A stretch of 64,000 nt of DNA, from assembly GCF_018408855.1 (NCBI RefSeq), contig NZ_AP024325.1, positions 248,001 through 312,000 on the forward strand. Reading direction: 5' to 3'. Positions 23,104 to 37,400 of this stretch are shown here, one piece after another (position 1 is the first letter of the stretch; each line of letters starts with the position of its first letter). Position numbers and translations under genes: made by a program. The notes under the pieces are model-generated. The model was not told the origin of the DNA. It ran no database searches and was given only the letters and a program-made list of their open reading frames with translations. This stretch comes from Caballeronia sp. NK8 (GTDB taxonomy: Bacteria; Pseudomonadota; Gammaproteobacteria; Burkholderiales; Burkholderiaceae).

Positions 23104-24624
23104 TCATGGCGTTTGCCAGACGGGATTCACCCATCCGTGTTCGTCATAGTCGGCGAGGCACTGATCGACCAGATCGGTCATCTGTGCCAGCGAACCATCC
23201 GCCGACGCCATCGCTTGCAGATGCACCTTGATTTCTTCGTGGCTGCCCATGTAGTTGCGTTCGTAGAGTTCGTGACGGCCCGCGAACTCCGAACCGACTG
23301 CGTCCCACATGAGCTTCATCAGCTTGATGCGCTCGCGGTGGCCGATCCCGTTCGAGCCGCGCACGTAGCGGGACAGATAGCGGTCGATCTCCGGGTTATC
23401 GAAATCGCGCGTGGAGGACGGCAGATAGATCAGCGCCGAAGCCACGATCTTGTGCACGATTTCCTTGATGCGCCCGTAGGCATCCGGCGCAAGCGCGCGA
23501 TACGCGAGCGCCGCGTGCAGATTCGGCAGCACCGCGCCATGCACCCAGTGGTCCGGCTGACGCGCCATCGTGTTGGCGAGCGACCAGAACATGTGCCGCA
23601 GCGCGATGACTTCGCCGAGCATCACCTGATTGCCGCGAAACTCGTCGCCGCTCGTGACGTGCAGCGCTTTCGAAAGCAGCCCGGTGAGAAAGTCCAGCTT
23701 CACCGCGAAACGCGTGCAGCCGTGAAAGCTCGTGCCGTGCATGAAGCCGGAAGCGGTCGGGAAATCCGGCGGCATGGCGTCCGTGCCGTGACTCAGCACG
23801 TTTTCCCACGGCACGAATACGCGGTCGAGAATCAGGATCGCGTCGTTCTCGTCGAAGCGGGAACTGAGCGGCGCATCGAAGGGGCTCGACGCCTGCGCTG
23901 CCTGATACTCGTACGAGTTGCGGCAGATGAGCTTGAGCCCCGGCGCGTTCATCGGCGTGAAGAACATCACGGCGCGGCTCTTGTCGCTTCGCGCGATGCC
24001 CGCGTGATGGCTGAGAAACGTGTAGTGCGTGAACGCGGCGGAGGTCGCGACCACTTTCGCGCCCGAGATGACGAGGCCGCCGTCGGTTTCCTCGTCGATA
24101 TGAATGTAGACATCCTGCGCCTGCTCGGGCCGCGCGCGATCGATCGGCGGATTGGCGAGCGCGTGATTCATGAAGGGCACCGTTTCCTGCGCGAGCTTGT
24201 GCCATTGCCGCGCGTTGTCGGCATGCGCGCCGTAGTAACCGGCGTTGACGTCGAGCGTATTCATGATCGACGCCTTGTAATCCGGCGTGCGTCCCATCCA
24301 GCCATAAGTGAGCCGCGCCCACGACGCAATCGCTTCCTGCTGCGCGACCAGATCGTCCGCGTTGCGCGCGTGGCGAAAGTAGCGATGCGTGTAGCCGCCG
24401 TTTCCCGTATCCGTCGCGCAGGTGAGCGCGCTCTGATGCGCGGGATCGTGCAGCGCGTCGTAGAGCCGGGCCATCGAGCGCGCGCTGTTGCGAAACGCGG
24501 GATGCGCCGCGACGTCGTCGATGCGCTCGCCGTTGAAGAAAACATCGCGTCCGTCCCGCAGGCTGTCGATAAATGCCCGCCCGGTCAACGGCCGCGCCAT
24601 CAGAGGTCGCGATAGCTCATTCAC
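23104..24624 (-). CDS. HpaB-like FADH2-dependent aromatic monooxygenase
   Basis: A 506-aa protein of the 4-hydroxyphenylacetate 3-monooxygenase (HpaB) family, two-component flavoenzymes that ortho-hydroxylate phenols with reduced FAD supplied by a separate reductase. Family features include [18 protein letters not shown] at the N terminus, the SYGWMGR-like segment [19 protein letters not shown] and the C-terminal helical domain with MGSHEE. The chosen GTG start at 24,624 overlaps the NRPS2 stop by 8 nt and has GGTGAG seven nt upstream; an ATG nine codons in (24,600) is the alternative. No flavin reductase gene is seen nearby. Coupling to NRPS2, whose third module is predicted to load Tyr, suggests it hydroxylates tyrosine (free, carrier-bound or in the peptide); substrate is inference. 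Confidence 0.88.
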   Translation of the reverse strand: MNELSRPLMARPLTGRAFIDSLRDGRDVFFNGERIDDVAAHPAFRNSARSMARLYDALHDPAHQSALTCATDTGNGGYTHRYFRHARNADDLVAQQEAIASWARLTYGWMGRTPDYKASIMNTLDVNAGYYGAHADNARQWHKLAQETVPFMNHALANPPIDRARPEQAQDVYIHIDEETDGGLVISGAKVVATSAAFTHYTFLSHHAGIARSDKSRAVMFFTPMNAPGLKLICRNSYEYQAAQASSPFDAPLSSRFDENDAILILDRVFVPWENVLSHGTDAMPPDFPTASGFMHGTSFHGCTRFAVKLDFLTGLLSKALHVTSGDEFRGNQVMLGEVIALRHMFWSLANTMARQPDHWVHGAVLPNLHAALAYRALAPDAYGRIKEIVHKIVASALIYLPSSTRDFDNPEIDRYLSRYVRGSNGIGHRERIKLMKLMWDAVGSEFAGRHELYERNYMGSHEEIKVHLQAMASADGSLAQMTDLVDQCLADYDEHGWVNPVWQTP

Positions 24625-27600
24625 TGTGTCTCACCCGATTGGCAAATAGATCACGAATGACCGGTCCGATGACCGCGAGCGCGTCGGCCCGCAGCATGTG
24701 GTCGTGTTCAAAGGGCACATCGATCACGTTGAGCGCGCCACGGGCGCTCGCCCGCCATGCGCCCAACGAGGATTCGTTAGTGAGGGTAGCGGTGGCGCGC
24801 ATGAAAGTCATCGGCGCGCTGAGCGGCGCGGGTCGGAACGACGCGGCAAGTGTCGCATGACAGGCCGTCACCTCGACCAGCGCCGGCAACGCGCTTTGGG
24901 GAATGTGCGCGAGCGGGCTTTCGATCGCGCGCATATGCTCCATCACGCGGTCCCATTGCAGCGCGCCGTGCGACGCCTCGCTGAACGGATAGCCGATCAT
25001 CGCGAGGACATTGCCCAGATGCGTGGCCGGCGCGAGCGTTTCGTGCCGCAGGCCGCGCGGCAGATGGCTGTCGAGCAGCACGACATGCGCGACGGTTTCG
25101 CCCTGCGCTTCGAGGCTCGTCGCGATCTGATGCGCGACCAGCCCGCCGAACGACCATCCCATCAGCCGATACGGACCGCGCGGCTGAAGCGTGCGGATAT
25201 GCGCGATATACCGGTCCGCGAGCCCGGCGACCGAAGGCGGCGCTGCCTCGCCGATCAGCATCGGCGATTGCAGGCCGTATAGCGGAACATCGACGCCGAT
25301 ATGCGGAATGAGCGTCGCATAGCACCAGCTCAGGCCGTAGCCGGGATGCACGCAGAAGAGCGGCGCGGCGGCGCTCGCATGCTGCAGCGGCAAGAGGGAC
25401 GCGAGCGCATCCGGCGCGTAACGATGCCGCATCTGCTCGCCGAGTTGCGCGACGGTCGGCGCTTCGAACAGCATGCGGATGCCGATGTCCACGCCCATCC
25501 GGTCGCGGATGCGGTTGACGAGGCGCGCCGCGCGCAGCGAATGGCCGCCGAGCGCGAAGAAGTTGTCGTCGATCGATACGGCGTCGCGCTCCAGCGTATC
25601 CGCGAAGAGCTGCGCCAGTTCCGCTTCGCGCGCGTTGCGCGGCGGGAGGAAGCGTTTCGGCGCGCGCGCCGGAGCCGGCAGCGCGGCACGGTCGAGCTTG
25701 CCGTTCAGCGTGACGGGCAGCCGGTCGAGCGTCGTGAAGATCGCGGGAACCATGTAGTCGGGCAGACTGCCGACGAGCGCGGCGCGCACGCGGGCTTCGT
25801 CGTAATCCGCGCCGGCGACGAGATAGGCGGCCAGTTGCCCGTCGATCAGCGCAACGGCGCAGTCACGCACCGATGGCTGCGCGCGCAGCGCGGCCTCGGT
25901 CTCGCCGATCTCGACGCGAAAGCCCCGTATCTTCACCTGATGATCGGAACGGCCGAGAAATTCCAGCTCGCCGTCGGCGGACCAGCGCGCCAGATCGCCG
26001 GTTCGATACATGCGCTCGCCCGGCGCGCCGTATGGGTCGGCGACGAAGCGCTCGCCGGTCAGATCGGCCCTGCCGAGATAGCCGCGCGCGAGTCCCCGGC
26101 CCGCGATGTACAGATCGCCGGCCGTTCCCGGCGGGCAGCGGCCCAGCCAGCGATCGAGCACGTACACGCGCGTATTCCACAGTGGCCGTCCGATGACCGG
26201 TCCCGGGCTTTGCGCCGCGAGTTCCGCCGATGTCGACCAGATCGTGGTTTCGGTCGGTCCATAGACATCGATCACGCGTTGGGCGTGCGCGTGAAGCCGT
26301 TCGGCGAGGGGCGCGGAGAGCGCTTCGCCACCTGTGAGCGCGAGCGTGAAGTCCGCATGCTGCATGTCCTCCATTTCGCGCAGCAGCGCATCCCAGAGCG
26401 TCGGGGTCGCCTGCATCACGTTGGCGCGCGATGAACCGGCGAGGCGCGCGAGCCGGCGCGGATCCTTGACGTCGTCGGATGAGGCCAGCACGATCGTCGC
26501 GCCCGCGAGCAGCGGACCGAGCAATTCGAGACAGGCGATGTCGAAGCCCAGCGTCGTCACCGCGAGCAGGCGGTCGCCGGCCTTCAGGCTCATGCGGTCC
26601 TGCATCGCCGCGAGCAGGTTTGCCAACCCGCCGCGCGGCACCGCGACGCCCTTCGGCGTGCCGGTGGAACCGGATGTGTAGATCACATAGGCCAGATGTT
26701 CCGCGCGGGAAGCGGGCGCGCCAGCGTGTCCATCGACCTCATGGCCGCCCAGGCTTTCGACTACCAGCGCGGGCTTCGCGTCGGCGAGCATGGCCGCGAT
26801 GCGCGCCTGCGGATAGGTCGGATCGATCGGCAGGAAAGCCGCGCCGCTCTTCAGCACGCCGAGTACGGCCACCACGATGTCGGGCGTGCGCGGCAAGGTC
26901 AGCGCGACCAGATCGTCCGGCCCGATGCCGCGTGCGATCAATGCCTGCGCGAAACGATCGGAGCGCCGTTCGATATCGGCGTAAGTCCAGTGCTCGTCGC
27001 CCTGCATGACCGCGATGGCATTCGGCGCGCGGCGCACCTGCCGCGCAAACTGCGTCGCGACATCCGCTTCGGGAATCGCGCGCGCCGTCCGGTTCCACGC
27101 GTCCAGACGTTCGGCTTCGGCGGGCGCGAGCAGATCGCGGGCGATGATCGCGGCATCCGGCGCCGTCGTGACGTGCTCCAGCACGCGCACGAATCTTTCC
27201 AGCAGCGTGTGCGTCGCGTCGGCATCGAACTGGCTGCTCCGGCAGTCGAGGCGCAGCGTCATGCGCCTGCCCGGAATCGCGACGAGCGTCACCGGATAAT
27301 GCGTGCCGTCGTATCCGTCGATGCCCGCGATCGCGAGTTCATCGGCGGAATCGGGGGCGCGGATGGCATCCATCGGATAGTTCTCGACGATCAGCAGCGA
27401 ATCGAACAGCTCGCCGTGTCCGGACGCCTCCAGAATGTCCGTCAGGCCGAGATGCTGATGCGGCAAGCGGTCCGCATGGGCCGCCTGCATGCGCCGGAAC
27501 AGCGCCGTCCAGCGCTCGCCCGGATCGAGCGTGACGCGCAGCGGCAGCGTATTGATGAACAGGCCGACGCGGCGCTCGACCTCGGGCAGCTCGGCGGGAC

Positions 27601-28490
27601 GGCCCGACACCGTGACGCCGAACACGATGTCCGCGCGTCCCGTGAGCCGCGCGAGCAGCACGGCCCAGCAACCTTGCAGGATCGTGCTGGACGTAGCATC
27701 GAGGCGCTGCGCCAGCGCGGCGAGCCGGCCGGTCAGAGACTCGGGCAATTCGATGCGGGCGGTACGCACATCCGGTGCATGCGAACCCGTTTCGGGGCGG
27801 CTCAGCCGTGTCGGCCCGTCCAGCCCGCGCAGCGCTTCGCGCCATGCCGCGCGCGCCGCTGCCTTGTCCTGACGCGTCAGCCATGCGTGCTGGTCGCGCA
27901 ACGGAAGACCGCCTTTGAGCGGCTCGCCGGCATACAGCGACATCAGTTCGGACACCAGAATCGGCATCGACCAGCCGTCCAGCAGCAGATGATGATTGCT
28001 CATGACGAGCCGATGCCGCCGTGGCCCGGTCCGGACGAGCGCGAAACGCAGCAGCGGCGCGCGCGTCAGATCGAAGCGGCGCTCGCGCTCGGACGCGAGC
28101 ACGGCCGACAGCGCCCCGGCGACGTCATCCGCGCCGGACACATCCGTCTCGCGCCACGGCGCGCTCACCGCATCGGCGATCACCTGGACGGGCCGGCCGC
28201 CCACCGTGCGAATGCTGACGCGCAACGCTTCGTGACGCGCCAGCAGTGCATCCGCCGCGGCCCGCAGACGCGCGGCGTCGACGCGTCCTTCGAGCGCAAG
28301 CGAAATCTGCGCGATATAGGGATCGGGGCCGGACGCATCGTAGAGGGAATGGAACAGCAGTCCTTCCTGCAAGGGCAGAAGCGGCAGGATGTCCTGCGCG
28401 CCGGGCGCGGCGGCCTCGATCGCATCGATCTCGGCTTGCGTGAGGGCGACGCCGACATCGGACGGCGTCAGTCCCCCGGTTTCGATTCGG
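24617..28490 (-). other. NRPS2 module 4 (C-A-T-TE), A domain predicted Gly, with release domain
   Basis: C about 28,410-27,130, A about 27,080-25,670, T about 25,630-25,430, TE about 25,390-24,620. The pocket read from FDIACL, VMQATP, LALTGG, DVYG and TIW gives DILQLGVIW(K), nine of ten positions of the remembered Gly code. The thioesterase has GWSFGG (nucleophile Ser) and a late His in FEHDHM, consistent with hydrolytic or cyclising release. Confidence 0.75.
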
Positions 28491-31400
28491 GCGATGGCGC
28501 GCAACGCGTCGAACCAGCGCCGTGCCAGTTCGCGGATGGAGGTCTCGTCGAACAGGCCGCTCGCGAAGGTCCAGTGCGCGTGCAGGCGCGCGCCCTCGTC
28601 GCTGTCGACGACTTGCGCATCCAGCGCGATCGCATGGGACAAGGGCGCATCGGCGTCGTCGCCGCCTTCGAGCGACAGGCCGCCGATCGAAGTCCACGCG
28701 TCGCCCGAGCGGCCGAAGCGGCCCAGATAATTGAACGACAGTTGCGCGTGCGCGCCTGCCAGTTCCGCCGCTGTGCGCGCATTGAGATAGCGCAGCATGC
28801 CGTAGCCGATGCCGTGGTCGGGCAGCGCGCGCAACGCTTCCTTGACTCGCTTCACCAGCGCCGCGCCGGGCTCGACGCCGTCGAGATCGATCCGCACGGG
28901 ATGCAGGCTCGTGAACCATCCCACCGTCTGCGACAGATCGAGCCCGCTTTCGCCCGGCTCGCGGCCGTGCCCTTCGAGATCGAGCAGGACTGGGCGCGTA
29001 TCGCCGCGCCAGCCGGACACGGCGAGCGCGTAGCCGGCGAGCAGCACGTCGTTGACGCCGCCACGGAACAGCGCGGGCACGCTGCCGAGCAAGCGCGATG
29101 TCGTCGCGGCGTCGAGCACCGAGCTCACGCGGCGCGCGGTCGCGAGTGTGTCCGTGCGGTCGAGCGGGCGGGCGCCGAGGGGTGTATCGGGCGCGGCCAG
29201 GATCCATCGCCAGCGATCGAGTTCGGCGACGCGCCGCGCGCTATGTGCGTCGTCGTGGAGATGGCGCGCCCAGCCGCGAAAGGACGTCGGCACTGGCGGC
29301 AGCGCGGGCGGCTCGCCTTGCGCGGCGAGTGCGTAGGCCTGCGCCAGATCGTCGAGCAGGATGCGCCACGACACGCCATCCACGACGAAATGATGGATCG
29401 TCAGCAGAAGCACGCCTGCCGACGCGCCACGGTCGAACCACACGGCGCGCAACACGCGGCCCTGCTGCGGCGCGAGCCATCGTTCGGACGCCTGTTGCTC
29501 GCGGGCGATGTGTCGATCGATATCGGCATCGGTCCAGGCGCGCGCGTCGATTCGATACAACGGGGTTTGCGCATCGGCGGCGGGCGCGGCCGTATCGAGT
29601 TCTCCGTCGATGAAGCGCGCCCGCAGCAGCGCATGCCGCGCGATCACTGCCTGCAACGCTTCTGCGAGCGGTGCTTGTCGCGCATCGTTCGGCAAGGCCA
29701 CGCGCATCGACTGACTGAATGCGTCGATCGGACCGCCGCGCGCCATCAGCCAACGCATGATGGGCGTGGCGGGCACGCGGCCGGCTGAGTCCTCCGTGGC
29801 CTTCAGGACCTCCGGAACCGCACCGGCGACCCGCGCCAGCGCGGCCGGAGTCTTGTGCCGGAACACATGCGCCGGGCTCAGATCGAGTCCGGCGGCACGC
29901 GCGCGGCTCACGAAGCGGATCGACGAAATGCTGTCGCCGCCCAGCGCGAAAAAGCTGTCGTCGGGCTGCACGTCGTCGCGTCCGAGCACGTCGCCGAAAA
30001 GGCGTGCGATCAGCGCTTCCCGCTCCGTCGCCCGGACGCGCCGCAGCGACGACGCCGCGCGCGACGGCGCAGGCAACGCGCGGCGATCGAGCTTGCCGTT
30101 GGGCGTGAGCGGCAGCGCGTCGAGCACGACGAAGGCCGACGGCGTCATGTACTCGGGCAGACGGCTCGCCACGGCTGCGCGTAGCGAGGTTTCATCGACA
30201 GCCGATGCCGGCACGACATAAGCGATGAGCTGCCGCTCGCGCACGGCCACGGCGCAGGCGCGCACGGCATCGTGTTCCATCAGCGCCGCTTCGATCTCGC
30301 CCGGCTCGATGCGAAAGCCGCGCAACTTGACTTGCTGATCGACGCGGCCAAGAAATTCGAGTTGTCCATTGGCACGCCAGCGCGCGAGATCGCCGGTGCG
30401 GTACAGCCGCGTGCCGGCAGCGCCGAACGGATTGGCGACGAAGCGCTCGGCCGTCAGATCGGGCCGCCCAAGATAGCCACGCGCCAGCCCCGCGCCGGCG
30501 ACGTGGATTTCACCGGTCACGCCCGCGCCGCACGGTCGCAGGCAGGCATCGAGCACATGAATCTGGCTGTTCCAGACGGGCCGTCCGATCGGCGGCGCGA
30601 CCGGGCCGGCGAGGTCGTCGCTCATGGTCGCGCAGACGGTGACTTCGGTCGGTCCGTATGCGTTGATGAGCCGTCGCCCGTTCGACCATCGTCCGGCCGT
30701 GTCGGGCGTGATGGCTTCGCCCGCCGTGACGATCGTGCACGCGGCGGGAATCGTGGCGGGGTCCATCGCCGCGAGCAGCGCGGGCGGCAACGTCACGCAG
30801 GTGATTTCCTGCTCGCGGATCAGCCCGGCGAGCCGTTCCGCAGACATCAACGCCGGATCGGCCAGCACGAGCCGCGCGCCTCGCAGCAGCGTGACGAGCA
30901 CTTCGGACACGGCGGCATCGAACGAAAGCGACGCGAACTGCAGCACGCGCGATGCCGCCGTGATGCCGAAGCGCGCGGCCTGCGCGCCGACCAGACTCGC
31001 GATGCCGGCACGCGTCACCACGACGCCCTTCGGCCTGCCGCTGGAGCCCGACGTATAGACGACATACGCCGGATGGCCGGGCGCGACAACGCGCGACGGC
31101 GCGCCGGTCGGCCAGTTCGCGAGCGATGGCAAGGTCGCGAGCGTGCGCGCGGGCCGCGCATCGGCGAGCATCGCGTCGATGCGCGCCTGCGGATAGTGCG
31201 GATCGACCGGCAGATACGCGCCGCCGCTCTTTAGCACGCCGAGCATCGCGACCACCATGTCGGGCGTGCGCTGCATGGTCAGGGCGACGATACGCTCCGG
31301 GCCGATGCCATGCTCCACGAGCCAATGCGCCAGCGCGTTCGAGCGCGCTTCGAGTTCGCGGTAAGTCAGCTGCTCGCCGGCCTGCATCACGGCGATGGCG

Positions 31401-34400
31401 TCCGCCGTGCGCGCAGCCTGCGCGCTGAAGAGCGTCGCGACATCGGCTTCGGCGACGGGATGCGCGGTCGCATTCCAGTGGCGGAGTTCATCGTGTTCGG
31501 CGCGCGACAGCAGATCGATGCGTCCAACCAGACTGTCAGGCTGCGTGGCCATCGTCCGCAGAATCTGCATGAGCGTGGCGAGCAGCCGCCGCGCGTCGTC
31601 GCCGGAAACCAGCTCCGCGCGATGATCGATCCGCACCTCCAGTTCGCGTCCCGGCGTGACCATCACACTTACTGGATAGTGCGTCGTGTCGTTGATGGTC
31701 ATGCCCGTCAGCGCGGCGCCGTCGATCTCGGCATGCGTGTGCGCGGCAGGATAGTTCTCGAACACCATCAGCGTGTCGAACAGTTCGCCGTGCCCGACGA
31801 GCGCCTGAACCTCCGTCAATCCGACATGCTGATGCGGCAGCAGCGCCGACTGGTCGCGCTGGATGCGTTCGAGCAACTGCGCGATGGTTTCGTCGGCGCG
31901 CAGTGTCGCACGCAACGGCAGCGTGTTGATGAACAGGCCGACGCGCCGCTCGACATCCTGCAGCTCGGCCGGCCGTCCGGCCGCCGTAACGCCGAAAACG
32001 ACATCGTCCCGCGCGGTCCGGTGGCCGAGCAGGATCGCCCACGCGCCTTGCGCGAAAGTCGCCAGCGTCAGGCCGAGATGACGCGCGCAGTCTTGCAGGC
32101 ACAGCGTCGTGTCCGCATCCAGCGTGCCGGTGACGGACTGCTGCCGCGCGGCATGCAGGCCGGGATCGGCGCTCGCGACGAGACGCGTGGGGCCGTCCAG
32201 TCCGGCCAACGCCGCGTGCCATGCCTTGCGCGCGCTGTCGCGATCCTGCTTCGCCAGCCACACGAACTGATCGCGCAACGGCGGCGCGACGCCGAGCGGC
32301 TCGCCCGCGTATGCCTGCATCAATTCCGACACCATGACGGGCATCGACCAGCCATCGATCAAAAGGTGGTGCAGGCTCAGCACCAGCCGATGGCGGCCGT
32401 CGCCCAGCCGCAGCAAGGCGGCGCGCTGCAAGGGCGCGGCAGTCAGATCGAAGCGCCGTTCGCGGTCTTGCGCAAGCCAGTCCGCGAGCGCTTCATGTCG
32501 ATCGACGTCGCGCCACGGTGTGGAGACGGCACTGTGCAACGCCTGCACGACGCGCCCGTCGACGGTATGGAAACTGACCCGCAACGCTTCGTGCCGCTCG
32601 ACCAGCCGGTCGATAGCGGCGCGCAGCCTGTCCCGGTCCAGCTTGCCGTCGAAGTCGAGCACCAGTTGCACGATGTACGGGTCGGGGCCGGAGGCATCGA
32701 ACATCGCGTGGAACAACAGGCCTTCCTGCAATGGCGCGAGCGGCAGAATCTCCGTCGCGGTGGGAATTTCGACTCGCAGCGCCGCGGCGACCGCCGCAGG
32801 CACGCCCGGCCACGAAGCGTCGGCGGGCTGTGGCTCGGCGTCTGGATCGCGCGCGACGACGGCGAGCGCTGCCGGGGTCTTTTCGCGAAAGACGTCGGCT
32901 GGCGTCAGCACCAGCCCCGCCTTGCGCGCGCGGCTGACGAGCTGGATCGACAGAATGCTGTCGCCGCCCAGCGCGAAGAAGCCATCGTCCGCTCCGACCG
33001 ATGCGAGGCCGAGCACTTCGGCGAACAGCTTCGTCAGCGTCGCTTCGCGTGGGCTCGCGGGCTGGCGCGTCGCGGACGGCCGCGCCTGGAACGCGGGCAA
33101 CGCCTTGCGGTCGAGCTTGCCGTTGCGCGTGATCGGCAGCCTGTCGAGCCTGACGAAGCCGACCGGCATCATGTAGTCGGGCAGGCGCTGGCGGAGCGCC
33201 GCGCGCACGTGGTTTTCGTCGTAATGCCCGTCCGCGACGACATAAGCGATCAGGCGGCTGGCCGCGCCGTCCTGCTGCGCCAGCACTGCGCAGGCCCGGA
33301 TCGAAGGCTGCTCGGACAGCGCGGTTTCGATTTCACCCGGCTCGACGCGCAGTCCCCGCACTTTCACCTGCTGATCGGCACGGCCCGCGAACTCAAGTTC
33401 CCCCGCTTCGTTCCAGCGCGCGAGATCGCCCGTGCGGTACATGCGCGCGCCGGGCGGGCCGTAAGGATCTGCGACGAAGCGTTCCGCCGTGATGCCCGTC
33501 AGGCCGACATAACCGCGCGCGAGGACATCGCCTGCGATGTACAGATCGCCCGCGACGCCGATCGGGCAGACGTTCAGGAAGTCATCGAGCACATGAATCC
33601 GCGCCGATGCGCGCGGCGCGCCGATCGGGACCGGATGCCGCAGCCGCCGGTCCGGCCTTGCCCGAAAACTCGTGACGAACACGCTGGTCTCGGTCGGGCC
33701 ATAGCAGTTCAGGAGCGTTATTTCCGGGAAACGCCGCAGCACGCGCTGAAAGCTCGCGACCGACGCCGTGTCGCCGCCGGTCAGGATCGTGCGCAGTCCG
33801 CTGAGGCATTCCAGATCTTCCGTGACCAGCAGATTGAAGAGGCTCGTCGTCAGGAGGAGATTGCCTGCGCCGTGCGTGGCGATTTCGCGGCGCAGGTCGG
33901 CGGGCGTCAACTGCTCGCACGTGGCCACGACCAGTTCGTCGCCGCGCAACAGGGCGCTCCAGATTTCGTAGCTGCTGGCGTCGAACGCATAGGAGGACTG
34001 GAACAGCACGCACTGCGGCGGGAAGTCCAGCAGATCCATCGCCATGTCGACGAGACCGCCGTGCGTCAGTTCGATGCCCTTGGGCTGCCCGGACGAACCG
34101 GACGTGTACATGATGTTGACGAGCGACTGCGGCGCGATGTTGATATCGACGGGCCGGTCGTCGCCTTCGGCGAGCATCGCGGAATCGATATGCAGCGCGG
34201 CCACGGGCCAGTCGATGGCGCTCGAACCGGCGTCGTGCAGGACCAGCGCCGTGTGCGTGTCGTCGAGCATGCGCTGGCGGCGCTCCGGCGGCTGGCCGCG
34301 ATAGAGCGGCAGATAGCACCCGCCCGCCTTCACGATGGCGAGCGTCGCGACGATCAGTTCCAGCGAACGCGCCATGTCGACCGCAACGCGCGCCTCGCGC

Positions 34401-37400
34401 GCGACGCCATGCGCGCGCAGCCGATGCGCCAGCCGGTTCGACATCCGGTCGAGTTCGCGATACGTCAGCGCGCGCCCGCCGCTGCCGCCGCTACGCAGGG
34501 CGATGGCGTCGGGCTGCCGCTCGACGATCTGCGCGAACCGTTGCGGGATCGACTGCGCGTCGCGTCGACGCTGCGGCGACGGCGCGCCGAACGCGAGCGT
34601 CGCCGCGCGTTCATCGGCGGCGAGCACGGCATGTCGGCCGATGCTCGCGTCGGGATCGGCGATGGCCTGATCGAGCAGACGCTGAAACGCGGACGTCATG
34701 CGGCGCGCCGTCTCCGGATCGAACAGTTCGGCGGCAAATTCGAGGCTGCCTTCGATGACGCCGTACGCGTCGTCGCCGCTGCCGCGCGCAACGAGTTCGA
34801 ACGCGAGATCGAACTTCGCCGCCGCATTGCCGATGACGCGGGCAAGCGCGCTCACGCCTGGCAGCGCGAGTGGCGCGTCAGCGCCGTATTCGAGCGTCAG
34901 CGCAACCTGAAACAGCGGATGGCGCGCGACGCTGCGCTCGGGATTAAGCGTCTCCACGATGCTCGAAAACGGCACTTCCTGATGGGCATAGGCGGCGAGA
35001 TCGGCTGCGCGCACGCGCGCGAGCAGCTCGCGGAAGGTGGGATGACCGCTGGCATCGACGCGCAGCACCAGGCTGTTCACGAAGTAGCCGATGACGTCCT
35101 TGAGTTGCTCGTCGAAGCGCCCCTCGCCCGGCGTGCCGATGAACACGTCAGTGCCAGCGCCGAAGCGCCGCAACACGGCAACCAGCGCGCTCTGCAAGAC
35201 CATGAAGAGCGTGGCGTGGTGAGCCTGCGCGAAGTGCGCCGCGTGGCGATGCAAGTCCGGCTCGATGCGAAACGCGATGCGCTCGGCGCGGCCTGATCCA
35301 TCGGTGGGTCGTGCGCGTACGCGCGGCAACGGCAATTCATCCGGCAGGTCGGCCAGCGCATCGCGCCAGTAGGCGAGTTGCCGGTGCGCAAGACTGCCGG
35401 TTTCATCGGACGGGCCGAGCAGCGTGCGCTGCCACTGCGCGAAATCGGCGTACTGCACCGGCAGCGGCGTCCAGTCCGGTTGCGCGCCTTCGTGCCGCGC
35501 CGCATAGGCCGTCGACAGATCGCGCAGAAAGGGCGCAAGCGATGCGCCATCGAACGCGATGTGATGGAACTTGAACACCAGCACGGCGCGATCGTGCGCC
35601 CAGCGCAGCACGCGCGCCCTGAAGGGTATCTGGCTTGCCAGGTCGAATGGCATGCCGGCTTCGGCGGCGATATGGCGATCGAGTTCGGCAGGCGTCGAGT
35701 CGGTGACGGCGAGCAGGTCATCGAACTCATCGGCGGGCACGAGATGCGGGACCACGCCATGCTCCGCATCGCGAAAGAGCGTGCGCAGGCTCTCGTGACG
35801 GGTGACGATGTCGAGCAGCGCGAGGCGCAGCGCGCGCAAGTCGCACGGTCCCGTCAGATCGAAGGCGTAAGGCAGATTGTAGGCGGCGTCGCCGCGTCCC
35901 AGCCGCGCGAGAAACCACAGTCCCTGCTGACCCGCCGACACGCAAGCGTGCGCGCCCGAACCCGCCGACGACAAGCGCGGGCGACGTGCGCCGCCGCCTG
36001 CGAGCAATGCCGCGAGCCGCTCGACGGTCGGCGCGCTGAATACATCGCTGACGCTTGCATCGACTTTCAGTACGGCGCGGATCCGGTTCGCCAACTGAGC
36101 GGCAAGCAGCGAATGGCCGCCGGATGCGAAGAAATCATCGTGGATGCCTACGGCGTCCAGCCGCAATACGTCGGCGAACAGGCGCGCAAGTTCGATCTCG
36201 ACGGGCGTCCGGCCTGCGGTGCGTCCAGCAGTATCGCGCTGCGTTTTGGGCAAGGCGGCGCGATCGAGCTTGCCATTGGGAAGCAGCGGCAGCGCCGGCA
36301 GCGCAACGAAGGACGACGGCACCATGTAATCCGGCATCCGTCGCGCCAGCGCGTCGCGCACGGTGGCTTCTTCATATCCGGACGCGGGCACGACATAAGC
36401 AACGAGCCGCTCATTCTCCTGCAAGGCGACGGCCGCCGCCGCAACCTGCTTGTGCGCGAGCAGCGCCGCCTCGATCTCGCCGGGCTCGACCCGGAAGCCG
36501 CGAATCTTGACTTGCCGGTCCGCGCGGCCGAGATAGTCGATCTCGCCGTCGCCGCGCCGCCGCGCGCGATCACCCGTGCGATACATCCGCGAGCCGGGCG
36601 GACCGTGTGGATCGGCGAGAAAACGCTCCGCCGTCAGGCCGGGTTGTCCGAGATAGCCTCGCGCCAGTCCCGCGCCGGCGAGGTAGAGTTCGCCGGGCTC
36701 GCCGTCGGGGCAGGGCCGCAGGCTTTCGTCGAGCACGTAAGCCGAGGTGTTCCAGAGCGCGTGGCCGATCGGCGCGCCGTTCTGCATCGTGGCAACGGCG
36801 TGCAGGCTGTCGCCGCTCGCTTCCGACGAGCCGTAGAAATTCACCAGACACGCATCCGGCACGCGCGCCGCGAAGCGCGCGGTCAACGCGGGCGGCAGCG
36901 GCTCGCCGCTGCATATCCAGAGCGGGCACTGGTTCAGCGCGGCGTGATCGGGCTGATCGAGCAGGGCGGCGAGCAGGCTCGGCACGACCGTGATGCGCCC
37001 GATGCCCAGACGCGCGATCTCGGCGGCCAGCAGCGCCGGGTCGCGGGCGACCTGCGCATCGGCAAGCGCGACGGTCGCGCCGGCGATCAGCGGCGCGAGG
37101 AGTTCCGTGGCGCCGTCGATAAAGCTCATCGAACTCTTGGCGAGAACCGTCTCGCCGGGCGCGAACGGATACGTCGCGGCAATCCAGCACAGGCGGTTCA
37201 CCAGACCGACGTGCAGGCCGACCACACCCTTGGGCCTGCCCGTGGAACCCGATGTGTAGATGACGTAGGCCGCATCGAGCGGCCGCGCACGCGCGCCGCC
37301 GCCGCGAACAGCGGTTTCCCCTTCGGCGCACTGTTCGTTGCCGGGCAGGTCGACCAGATGCAGTATCGGTATGTCCTGCACGGCATCGGCCAGTTCGGCG

